Shown: positions 46,295 through 55,232 of the stretch, in pieces | How the letters are laid out: each line of letters begins with the position of its first letter | How positions within the stretch are numbered: position 1 is the first letter of the stretch | Assembly: GCA_039707655.1 (NCBI GenBank) | Contig: CM077672.1 | Location: forward strand, 197,074,537-197,138,536 | Direction of reading: 5' to 3' | Source: Elymus sibiricus | Lineage: Eukaryota; Streptophyta; Magnoliopsida; Poales; Poaceae | DNA length: 64,000 nt | Made by a program: the position numbers and the translations under genes | The notes under the pieces: model-generated | Seen by the model: only the letters and a program-made list of their open reading frames with translations | Told to the model about the DNA's origin: nothing | Databases searched by the model: none

Positions 46295-46299
46295 GCACT
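46295..46299. repeat. Target-site duplication GCACT, right copy
   Basis: Directly follows TATCA of the LTR; pairs with 23214-23218. Confidence 0.93.
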
Positions 46300-48211
46300 C
46301 TTGGAGATCGTGGCCCTTGGTGCGGTGAATCTTGCAGTATGACCCATCAGACTTGCCGACCTTCTCGTTTGCCGCTGCCTCCTGACAAGCGGCGCATATA
46401 GCAGCCTCTTTGCCGGAGCTCTCAGTCTTAGCTTTGTTGGCGGACTCAGAGTTGTTGGATCCCTCAACGGCCATAACAGTTTTTCCTTTGCGCTTTCTGT
46501 TGTGCTTTCGGCCCTTCTTCCTTGGGGTGGCGGCATCATCGTCCTCAGAATCTACCTCGGCACCAGCGTCCTCCCCGGGAAGCCTTCTCCCTTCCTCAGC
46601 ACGTGCACACTTATCCGCCAATGTATAGAGCTCATTGACGGTTTTGGGTAGCTTGACGTTCATCTTCTCCCGCATCCTCCGATTGCGCACATTCATGTGA
46701 AAGGCGGCAATGATGGCTGCGGGGTGCACATCTGGAATGTTGCGGTGTACACGGCTGAACCTCTGGATGTACTTGCGCAAAGTTTCACCATCTCTTTGCA
46801 GAATCACCTGCAGGTCGCTGGGCTATCCAGGGGCCTTGTGGCCTCTGGTAAAGGCACCAACAAACTCATTACAGTGGTTTGCCCATGAAGAAATGGAGTT
46901 CTCCGGCAAGTTCATCAGCCAAGATCTCACGTTGGGCTTTAGCACCAACGGAAAGTAGTTGGCGAGGATTTTCTCATCTCTTCCTCTGGCAGCTTGTACA
47001 TCAATCGTGTAGATTCCCAGGAACTCTGCCGGGTTCAGCTTGCCATCGTACTTTTCTGGTACTTCTGGCTTGAAGGACCGGACGGGCGGCCATCAGACTT
47101 GCCGCAGCTCATGGGTGAAGGCAGGACATCCAACCTCGTAAGGCAGATACCCGCCAACCCCTGGTGCAGGCTCATCAACGATGGGGCCGTTACGCACGAC
47201 GGATTAACGGCGCGCCTCCCGGCGCCGTTCAATGGTCGTGCGGGCGTTCTCTACCCGCCTGTCTCGCAGCACTTGCCGCTGATCTTGCCGTGCTCGCGGA
47301 TCTGAAGAGGCCATCGACATCTCGTCGGGTTTGAAAGATCGTTGAGCTTGCCGCGGTTGTTGGCACTGCTGCTGTCGAGACTGTTGCCGCGGAGGTGATT
47401 GCACCGTTAGAGCAGCACTGTCAATGTGGCCACCAGTTGGAGCTACTGGCGCTGTTTGCGGATGCCGTGAGGGCTCCGCTTGCTGTGACTTGCTGGCTTC
47501 GGCAAACCCAATCAAGCTTTGGATGGTGGCTCTCCACTCATCTATCTTTCCTGCCGCCGGAGGGAAGTTCAGTAGCATCTGGGCTCGTGCCATCGCCTCT
47601 GCTGCTGTGGCTGGCATGGCTGGAAGCGAAGAGCACGAAGTCACTCTACTCCTGGCAGAGCCAGCAGGAGCGCCATCGCGGTCTTGCTGCCGCGACACAT
47701 GAGCAGCAGCAGGTTGCCATGGCGGAGGTGAGGCCTGGGGATCTGGAACTTGATCAACAGGGGTCTTGCCGTGCGGCCGCCGCTGCCCGGAGTTGTTGGC
47801 GCCGCTCGGAGTTGCGTTGCGCCCATCGTGCAAGGGGCGCGGTGTCTGTCCTGAAGCAGCATCTTTGGACGCCGCTGCGGCGGGGTCTTGGCTCGCGCCG
47901 ACCCGGGCATTGCTGCTCTGGTGGCTGCGTTTGTCGGCACGGCGAGGAGGAGGAAGACGTCTATCTGCTCCGCCCGCGCCGTCTCGGCTTCGCTCGCCAG
48001 AGGGTCATGGAAGATGACTATCTCTAGCACCTCCGCATCCTGTTCCGGCCACGGTAGGCATGGCGACCGCGCCGCCTGCGCTGGTTGTGCCACCCGCGGC
48101 GTCCGCACCGCCCACGCCGGCCACGCCGCCTGCGCTGCCTGCGGATACGTGTGAAGGAACCTTGGAGGTGGAAGGAGCCGTCATCGTGATGCCCTTCTTC
48201 TTGGGCGCCAT
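46295..48211 (-). pseudogene. Tat E Gag, N-terminal part (stops)
   Basis: Gag starts at the ATG at 48211 (MAPKKKGITM), 73 bp past the primer site. The frame is broken by TGA at 48005, TAA at 47204 and further stops near 47092 and 46820, mostly CGA or CAA codons turned into stops. The Gag core lies around 46400-47000 (segment from 46807: LRKYIQRFSRVHRNIPDV). The last codons before the insertion encode YCKIHRTKGHDLQEC, a zinc-knuckle-like motif. The frame resumes exactly at 23213. Confidence 0.83.
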
Positions 48212-48283
48212 CGACGATGAGGATGGTGATGAAGCTGATCAAATTGACGCGCAGTCTGCTGATTCGGGTTCACACAAGCGATC

Positions 48284-48301
48284 CCCCTACCTGGCGCGCC
48301 A
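48284..48301 (-). other. Primer-binding site of Tat E
   Basis: TGGCGCGCCAGGTAGGGG on the minus strand, four bases past the LTR. Same site in Tat D at 52731-52748. I cannot name the tRNA with confidence. Confidence 0.7.
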
Positions 48302-48305
48302 AAGA

Positions 48306-49178
48306 TGTCGGTGGAGTACGACCATCTATGGGGCCATCTAGGCCCTTGTGGTTCGGCAGAGGAGATCAACGTGCACAAAGAGTAGAATCAACAGAGAACG
48401 CAAGGGATTTACCCAGGTTCGGGCCGCTGAGAAGCGTAAAATCCTACTCCTGCTTGGTTGTATTAGATGGGTGTGAGCACCAGTACAAGGAGCGCCTTCC
48501 CTGGCAAGGTGCGGAGAGAGCTTCTACGCATGCAAGTAGTGCTAGGGTTTTGATCGCGCCCCCTTTGTAAACGTTGCCCTGGTCCTCCTTTTATAGCTCA
48601 AGGGGTTACTACAGTGGCAAAATAGTAATTACAAGTCGATTAGACAGCAAACAGTGCTATCATACCTAACTCTGCCAGTTTAGGACAAAAGCATTAAATG
48701 CTTTGTTAGGTATCATGTGGAGAGGCAGCCACGACAATGTTCCTGCACCGCTCGTCCAACTACCTCCTATTAGCCTAACACGCCTTCTGGACGGGTGTCA
48801 TTAAAGGCAAATCCTATCCCTGCGTGATGACACGTGCCTGACAAACCTCACCAACCAGCCTGCGCGGTCCACACCTCACCGATTAGCGACTAGCTGTCTG
48901 GTAAGGTGCAGCGCTGGAGAGCTTGCCGAGGCTTGCCGGCACGGAGCTTGCCGGGTCTTCGTCTTGCCGGTTCGGCCTTGCCGGCAAGGAATGTCTTCAT
49001 CTTCAGTGCTAGTGGAGTGCTCATTGATGCTTCGTCTTGCACTTCTCTCCAGTAGCTTCTGCAACTGGGTCCTGAATCTTGTTTTTTGGCAAGTTCCGGC
49101 AAGCCTTGGCCGGCAAAGAGGCTGCTACCGTCTGTGCATAAGTCAGGGTATAAAATACCCATGTTTTTTACACCGACA
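48306..49178 (-). repeat. Tat LTR shared by elements E and D
   Basis: 873 bp, TGTCGGTG...CACCGACA. A primer site lies on its left (5' LTR of E) and a strong polypurine tract on its right (3' LTR of D). TATAAAA is at 48589-48595 on the minus strand. The right part is dense in TTGCCGG. It is only roughly 70% similar to the D LTR at 52753-53657. Confidence 0.85.
48589..48595 (-). promoter_or_regulatory. TATA box of the shared Tat LTR
   Basis: CTATAAAAGGAGG on the minus strand, matched in the D LTR at 53031-53037. Confidence 0.7.
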
Positions 49179-49200
49179 GTGCCCCCCACCTCCCCCTTAA
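49179..49200 (-). other. Polypurine tract of Tat D
   Basis: AAGGGGGAGGTGGGGGGCAC on the minus strand, directly before the LTR TG. Confidence 0.85.
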
Positions 49201-49542
49201 TTTCCTCCAACAAAAAAATGCCTATGTCGCCTCCGAGAGAGTCAGGCAATTCGCTCTTTGGCAGAAGGCTCGTGCAAGGGCCGTGTGGGTGGCGGAGGAC
49301 GCCTGTGCCAAAGCCCTGAGTGCAGTCGGGTCGATGCGCCTCATCTACGCTTGGCGGTACGTCGATCGGGTGCACGCTTCCAGCGAGGAGGAGTACCTGT
49401 TGGCGCCGGATCACCAGACCGGTGAGATCACGCTCGCCCGCCGGCAAGAGGCTAATCAGCACCTCGCGACTTGCGAGGCCGAGGAAGAGGCGTTGTCTTG
49501 CCGCGCTGGGAAACGGCCGCGCACCATGGCACTCGTGGCGCG

Positions 49543-51093
49543 TGCTACTTGTAGTCCGCGTTGGTATTTCCCCGAAGAGGAGAGGATGATGCAGTACAGT
49601 AGAGATAAGTATTTCCATCAGTTAAGAACCAAGGTTATCAATCCAGTAGGAGAACCAAGCAAAATTCCGTTAAGCGCACCTGCACACACAAGAGCAAACA
49701 CTTGCACCCAACGCAAATAAGAGGGTTGTCAATCCTCTTAGCGATTATTTGCAAGGATTAAATCTTATAGAGATAAATATATAAACTAAAATAGTAAATA
49801 AAAGTAAAGTAAATAAATTGCATCAAGGTATTTTTAAGTTTTCTATATATTATAAAGTAGACCCGGGGGCCATAGTTTTCACTAGAGGCTGCTCTCTCGA
49901 ACACATAGCATACGGTGGGTAAACAAATTACTGTTGGGCAATTGATAGAAAAGCAAATAATTATGATAGATTCATGGCAATGATAATGCATATAGGCATC
50001 ACGTCTGAGACAAGTAGACCAACTCCTGCCTGCATCTACTACTATTACTCCACACATCGACCGCTATCCAGCATGCATCTAGGGTATTAAGTATGAAACA
50101 GAGTAACGCCTTAAGCAAGATGACATGATGTAGACAAAGTAAACTCAAGCAATATGATTGAACCCCATCTTTTTAGCCTAATGGCAACAATACAAATATA
50201 TGTCATGTCCCCTTCTATCACTGGGATTGAGCACCGCAAGATTGAACCCATCACAAAGCACCTCTCCCATTGCAAGATAAATCAATCTAGTAGGCCAAAC
50301 CAAATCGATAGATCAGAGAGAAATACAAAGCTATAATAATCAAGCATAAAAGAGTTCAGAAAATACTCAAATATTTCTCATGAATAATCTGATCATAAAC
50401 TCACAATTCATCAGATCCCAACAAACACACCGCAAAAGAAGATTACATCGGATAGAACTCCAAGAACATCGAGGAGAACATGGTATTGAAGATCAAAGAG
50501 AGAGAAGAAGCCATCTAGCTACTAGCTATGGACCCGTAGGTCTATGGTAAACTACTCACACATCATCGGAAGGGTGGCAAGGTTGATGAAGAAGCCCTCC
50601 GTGATCGATTCCGCCTCCGACAGAGTACCGGAAAAGGCCTCCAGATGAGATCGCGGAAGAACAGAGGCTTGCAGCGGCGGAAAGGTTTTCTCTTCTGTCT
50701 CTCTGTTGGTTTTGGAATATTTGGGAATTTATATCACTAGAATTAGGCTAATAGGTGCCACGAGGGGCCCACAAGCCTGGGGGCTGCGCCCTACCCCCTG
50801 GGCGCGCCCTCCAGGCTTGCCGCCTCCTCGTGGCTCTTCTGGTCTTCTCCCGAAGCTTCGTGGGTCTCTTCTGGTCCAGAAAAAATTGATCCAAAGTTTT
50901 TTTCCTCGTTTGGACACTTTTTGATAATGATTTTCTGAAAAGCCAAAAACAAGCAGAAAACAACAACTGACACTGGGCACTGGGTTAATAGGTTAGTCCC
51001 AAAAAATGATATATAATGGCATATAAAACATCCAAGTTGATACTATAATAGCATGGAACAATCAAAAATTATAGATACGTTGGAGACGTATCA
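49543..51093 (-). mobile_element. Solo LTR of the S/R family (Athila group), target duplication GCGCG
   Basis: 1551 bp with TG...CA ends, flanked on both sides by GCGCG (49538-49542 and 51094-51098). It is very similar to the LTRs at 55233-56794 and 58657-60197. TATAAAT is at 50727-50733 (minus). Solo LTRs arise by recombination between the two LTRs of one element. Confidence 0.92.
50757..50834. promoter_or_regulatory. Nested inverted repeat upstream of the solo LTR TATA box
   Basis: Outer arms GCCACGAGG (50757-50765) and CCTCGTGGC (50826-50834), inner arms AAGCCTGG (50773-50780) and CCAGGCTT (50811-50818). Confidence 0.8.
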
Positions 51094-51152
51094 GCGCGCC
51101 GCAAGCGCTCCTCCGAGCGCCGTGGCTTTTATTAGGAATAATTTATTGTTGT
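51094..51152. repeat. Flank F, copy 1
   Basis: About 59 bp starting GCGCGCCGCAAGCGCTCC that follow the solo LTR and recur after the LTR of S at 56795-56853 with one substitution. Similarity ends at TTATTGTTG in both. Confidence 0.88.
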
Positions 51153-51155
51153 TTT

Positions 51156-51634
51156 CAACCTTGTCGTCGAGTCATGCGCTCCGACGTATCAAGGAGTGCA
51201 TGGCTCAACGACAAGGTTGAAAGCCCCCTTGTCGGAGCGTATGGCTCGACGACAAGGTTGAAAGCCCCCTTAACGGAGCGCATGACTCGACGACAAGGTT
51301 GAAAGCCCCCTTGTCGGAGCGCATGACTCGACGATAAGGTTGAAAACCCCCTTGTCGGAGCGCATGGCTCGACGACAAGGTTGAAAGCCCCCTTGTCGGA
51401 GCGCATGACTCGACGACAAGGTTGAAAGCCCCCTTGTCGGAGCGCATGACTCGACGACAAGTTTGAAAGCCCCCTTGTCGGAGCGCATGACTCGACGACA
51501 AGGTTGAAAGCCCCCTTGTCGGAGCGCATGACTCTACGACAAGGTTGAAAGCCCCCTTGTCGGAGCGCATGACTCGACGACAAGGTTGAAAGCCCCCTTG
51601 TCGGAGCGCATGGCTCATGGCTCGACGACAAGGT
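51156..51634. repeat. 41-bp minisatellite in Tat D with one inverted unit at its left end
   Basis: About ten direct units based on GCATGACTCGACGACAAGG plus TTGAAAGCCCCCTTGTCGGAGC run from 51198. A single inverted unit at 51156-51185 precedes them. The period is exactly 41 (starts at 51280, 51321, 51362). Confidence 0.9.
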
Positions 51635-51645
51635 TTGCTATTCTT

Positions 51646-51945
51646 CCGCCGAAGAATATTTCTGGAAAAGTTTGCGATTTCAGCAGAGAACTTTGACGTT
51701 CTCGATGCCGGCCTCCGGCAAAGATGTTGCCGGGAAGGCTTATGACTTCAGCGGAGAACTTTGACGTTCTCGACGCCGGCTTCCGGCAAGGATGTTGCCG
51801 GGAAGGCTTATGACTTCAGCAAAGAACTTTGATGTTCTCGATGCCGGCTTCCGGCAAGGATGTTGCCGGGAAGGCTTATGACTTCAGCGGAGAACTTTGA
51901 CGTTCTTGACGCCGGCTTCCGGCAAGGATGTTGCCGGGAAAGCTG
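51646..51945. repeat. 68-bp tandem repeat in Tat D
   Basis: Four to five units with CCGGCA at 51715, 51783, 51851 and 51919. Each carries TTGCCGGGAAGG and GAACTTTGACGTTCT. Confidence 0.85.
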
Positions 51946-52082
51946 CAAAGTAATCGCCCACCTGTATACCTGCAACACTGATTCGGACATGTAATGCCAC
52001 GACAGCGTTTTAACACAACAAATTAATTAGCTTCTGGCTTTATGACTTATTTGTTGTAATTTTGACTTCTGCCGAATATTCC

Positions 52083-52575
52083 CTTGCTTGCCGGAACACT
52101 TTCCGGTGTGCACGATCCAGTCAGCAGCGCTTTGAGGAGCGGGTCCTTAGCGGCTTGCCGGGAACGCCGCCTCCCGAAAAAGGTTTTTCCTTCCCAGCTT
52201 TAGTGCAGCTGCTCACATCGCCGAGCGGACTCGAGGCGACAAGGAGCGCAACTAGCCCCGGGAAGGCTCCTCAGCATACGGGTTTACGCAGAAACCTTAA
52301 AATAAAACTTGCTAAGCCCTTTCCTTAAATGATTGCATTTTTGTACAATGAATCCCTACGCTTGCCGGAATGCTCCCCGAATACGCACGTCCTGGTCAAT
52401 GGCGCTTAGGATCGGGTCCTGTCTAGCAGCCTATCGAGAACGCCGCTTCTTCGGGAGCTTAACGCTCTAGAAACAACTACATCTGCATCTGTGTTGCTGG
52501 GCGGACCCAGAATAACCAGGAGCGCAGAGTGTTTTAAGAGCGCTCCCCCGCGCATAGGTTATACAAAAACACCAT
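52083..52575. repeat. Two copies of a roughly 200-bp Tat block
   Basis: Copies at about 52083-52300 and 52360-52575 share spaced words (cgctTgaggagcgGGTCCT, GCCGCTTC/GCCGCCTC, GAGCGGACTC/GGGCGGACCC, ggagcgca) with 18020-18235 in Tat E. Boundaries are approximate. Confidence 0.6.
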
Positions 52576-52612
52576 CAAGGATAAGACTACGCAGTAGAAA
52601 GCGATTAAAGTT

Positions 52613-52669
52613 TTAGGACTTAGCTTTCGCAAGGAATTTCAGCCGCCCCCGCTTCTTCTTGGGCGCCAT
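52613..52669 (-). pseudogene. Gag start remnant of Tat D (18 codons)
   Basis: ATG at 52669 opens MAPKKKRGR, matching the Gag start of Tat E, but after about nine residues it runs into unrelated sequence and a TAA at 52613. Almost all of gag and pol has been removed. Confidence 0.65.
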
Positions 52670-52730
52670 GACGATGAAGGCGATCAAAAACTGACGTGCT
52701 GACCGCTAGATCGGGTTCGCGCAACCTCTC

Positions 52731-52748
52731 CCCCTACCTGGCGCGCCA
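52731..52748 (-). other. Primer-binding site of Tat D
   Basis: TGGCGCGCCAGGTAGGGG on the minus strand, four bases past the LTR, identical to the E site. Confidence 0.75.
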
Positions 52749-52752
52749 AAGA

Positions 52753-53657
52753 TGTCGGCGTACGACACCTATGGGACCGCGTGGATCCCTTTTATGGTTC
52801 GGCTGGGGAGAAGGTGTACACAAAGAGCGGATCCAACGATCAATGCGGGGATTTTTACCCAGGTTCGGGCCGCTGAGTAGCGTAAAACCCTACTCCTGCT
52901 TTGGTTTATTGTGGATGTTTGAGCTCAGATACACGGAGCGCTTCTTGGTGAACAGTACGCAAGAAGGGTAGCTACGCATGCAGCTGGGACAGAAAAGCTC
53001 CTCCCCCCTGTAGCTTCGCCTTGGGCCTCCTTTTATATGACCAAGGGGTCACCAACAGTGGCGAACAGCAAGTACAAGAGGTGTAAAGTTGCTACAGTGT
53101 TTACATGCTTATCACTGACGACTTAGGACAAAACGCATTAAATGCTCCACTTAGGTGTCCCTTACTTTCTTGGGGACGGAAAAAGAGCCCGTCCCAACAG
53201 CACCGCTTAATCCCATCCGCCGCTAATGCCATGACACGCATCCAGGAGGACAAACCCTAAACGACAGGCTGTTCGCTGCGCTGGAGCGGTGGCAGGGCGG
53301 TGGGATCTTGCCGGGTGCGAGTCCTTGCCAGGTCTTCGTGAGCTTTCCCGGCAAGATCTTGCCGGGAACCCAGCCTTCGGTCTTCTGATCATCGGCTTGA
53401 ATGCCTTCTTGATATCTAGTACTTGTTTCCAGCTGTCCTCCAGCAGGCCTTGCCGGGTCTTGTCTTGCTAGGAGATCATGCCGCTGGGAAGAAGCTTCTC
53501 CCCAACGAGCTCTTGTTCTTGCTCGTTAATATAATGCTTGCTAGATATGGTATTCGCCGGGAAGCTTGGCCTTGCCGGGGTTGCCAGGCAACAATCCTGG
53601 ACGGGAATGACCCATGCTAAGAAGGTTGATGAGACCCTGGTTCTCATTACACCGACA
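52753..53657 (-). repeat. 5' LTR of Tat D
   Basis: 905 bp, TGTCGGCG...CACCGACA. TATAAAA is at 53031-53037 on the minus strand. Diverged from the 48306-49178 LTR. Its right end touches the internal region of element S. Confidence 0.83.
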
Positions 53658-54164
53658 GCTGTCAATTGATTCATATTTAATATTGGCATAATGCTACTGT
53701 ACTCCAACTTCTCCATGACTCATACCCCCCGATACGATCCATAGATTCATCAAAACGAGCAAACTATGCAACAAAAACATAATCTGTCTAAAACAGAACA
53801 GTCTGTAAAGATCTATTTAAAAACCATACTTATGTAACTCCAAAAATTCTGAAAAATTAGGAAAACATAAAAAAAATCATATACCAATACTGTGTAAAAA
53901 TTTCAGATTTTTCTGACGCTCCAGTGCAGAATTAAAATTCCAGCACTGGACGCATAACTTTCTTTTTTCCAAACAGCATCAATTATACTATCATCAACAT
54001 CATCCCAAAGGCATTACTTGGCACAAGCACTAATTAAAACATAAAAATACAATCATAATAGAGGCTATAATTGTGTAAACACTCAAGAACAGAAAGTATT
54101 GGGTTGTCTTCCAACAAGCTCTTTCTTTATAGCCATTAAGATAGGCTTGAAATTTCAATGATGC
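53658..54164 (-). other. Non-coding 3' region of S
   Basis: AT-rich. Its complement matches 61200-61640 of element R. No ORF. Confidence 0.7.
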
Positions 54165-54995
54165 TCACATGAAAGATAATAATAGAAGCACAAGGAGAGC
54201 ATCATAAAACATGTGACAAACATATTTAAGTCTAACATACTTCCTATGCATATGCATTTTATAGGAAAACAAATTATCAAGACAACCAATATCTAGCATT
54301 AATAATTTCAACACAAAGAGAGGTAATTTAATGACATGAAGATTTCTATAACCATATTTTCCTCTCTCATAATAATTACATGTAGGATCATAATCAAATT
54401 CAACAATATAACCATCACATAACATATTCTCTACATGATCCACATGCATAAAAGTTTTATAATCTTCCAAAATAGTATGATTAACATCAACTAAAGTCAT
54501 GACCTCTCCAAACCCACTTTCATCAAAAAATTCATAAGATTGAACACTCTTCGAATATGTGGGATTCTTTTTACTTAAAGTTGACACTCTTCCAAACCTA
54601 CTTTCAATATTATTGCAAATGTTTTTATCAAAAACATAGTCATCATGAGGCTTAAATAAATTTTCAAGATCATAAGAAGCATCACCCCAATCATGATCAT
54701 TACAATGAGTAGTGGACATGACAAAATCATCATCCCCAAGCCCGTAGTTTTGCATATCATTAACACAATTTACATTAATAGAATTTATAATAAAATCATT
54801 GCAATCATGCTTTTCATTCAAAGAGCTATCATGAATCACTTTATAAATTTCTTCTTTTAACACTTCATCACAATTTCCAGATTCATGATTTTCAACCAAA
54901 ACTTCGTAAAGATAATCTAGAGCACTCAACTCACTAGCAATTGGTTCATCATAATTGGATTTTTTGAAATGATTAGCAAGTGGATGAGAATCCAT
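54165..54995 (-). CDS. Element S ORF, unknown protein (276 aa)
   Basis: Intact frame from ATG at 54995 (MDSHPLANHFKK) to the stop at 54165. An open extension upstream to 55289 crosses the primer site and LTR, so the internal ATG is the likely start. The protein is acidic and rich in Asn, Asp and Tyr, with a hydrophobic C-terminal tail (DALLVLLLLSFM). I recognise no catalytic or Gag motif. It lies where gag would be, right after the leader, in a family that carries no pol here. It could be a Gag remnant or an unrelated captured ORF. Confidence 0.6.
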   Translation of the reverse strand: MDSHPLANHFKKSNYDEPIASELSALDYLYEVLVENHESGNCDEVLKEEIYKVIHDSSLNEKHDCNDFIINSINVNCVNDMQNYGLGDDDFVMSTTHCNDHDWGDASYDLENLFKPHDDYVFDKNICNNIESRFGRVSTLSKKNPTYSKSVQSYEFFDESGFGEVMTLVDVNHTILEDYKTFMHVDHVENMLCDGYIVEFDYDPTCNYYERGKYGYRNLHVIKLPLFVLKLLMLDIGCLDNLFSYKMHMHRKYVRLKYVCHMFYDALLVLLLLSFM

Positions 54996-55202
54996 ATCAA
55001 TAGTTTTTTTTAGCAAGCGAAGATGCAAGCGAATAGAAGGCACATGGCAACTCAAGCAAAGGAAAATATTTTTGTGTTTTTGTAAAATTGTTTTAGAAGT
55101 GGGGGAGATGAAAACGAGAGGCAAATGCAAATAAAAAGGCAAATAAAATAAATGCAAGTGGATGATAATTTGTGCGAAGGTACTTGGTAATTTTGATGAT
55201 GT

Positions 55203-55221
55203 CTCCCCGGCAACGGCGCCA
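55203..55221 (-). other. Primer-binding site of S, tRNA-Asp type
   Basis: TGGCGCCGTTGCCGGGGAG on the minus strand, a perfect match to plant tRNA-Asp. Confidence 0.88.
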
Positions 55222-55232
55222 GAAATTCTTCC

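Larger units (their letters stand above)
15886..49178 (-). mobile_element. Tat-lineage Ty3/gypsy retrotransposon E, decayed, 3' end lost
   Basis: Reading leftward from its 5' LTR (48306-49178), the element has a primer site, gag (48211 to 46295), protease, RT, RNase H, a second archaeal-type RNase H, and integrase (23213 to 18654). An extra ORF lies on the opposite strand (to 15886). Two RNase H domains and an antisense ORF between pol and the 3' LTR are typical of the Tat/Grande group. The 3' LTR is missing, cut at 15885. The Athila-group element at 23219-46294 is inserted in its gag. All ORFs carry stops or frameshifts. Confidence 0.88.
49220..51135 (+). pseudogene. Antisense ORF of Tat D, interrupted by a solo LTR
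   Basis: An Ala/Arg/Glu-rich reading frame (for example ALWQKARARAVWVAEDACAK) runs to 49542. After removal of the LTR and one GCGCG copy it continues at 51099 to a TAG at 51135, ending in a basic tail. The exact frame continuity supports insertion into a once-coding sequence. The beginning is not defined: no in-frame ATG is seen after 49200, and an out-of-frame ATG lies at 49218. Probably the counterpart of the antisense ORF in E, but I see no clear sequence match. Confidence 0.5.
49179..53657 (-). mobile_element. Tat element D: reduced, non-autonomous internal region with its 5' LTR
   Basis: On the minus strand: LTR 52753-53657, primer site, an 18-codon gag start, repeats, the end of an antisense ORF, a polypurine tract, then the LTR shared with E. 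Nearly all of gag and all of pol are missing. It contains the solo LTR at 49543-51093. Its two flanking LTRs are from different subfamilies, so D is not a simple insertion. Confidence 0.72.

Noticed and set aside
47395..48027. 210-codon plus-strand ORF opposite Tat gag
   Set aside because: It is GC-rich and antisense to gag, with no domain, and is unlike the antisense ORF seen near the 3' ends of Tat E and D.
51155..51634. Possible CRISPR-like array
   Set aside because: The 41-bp units are contiguous with no unique spacers, and the surrounding DNA is a plant retrotransposon; it is a minisatellite.
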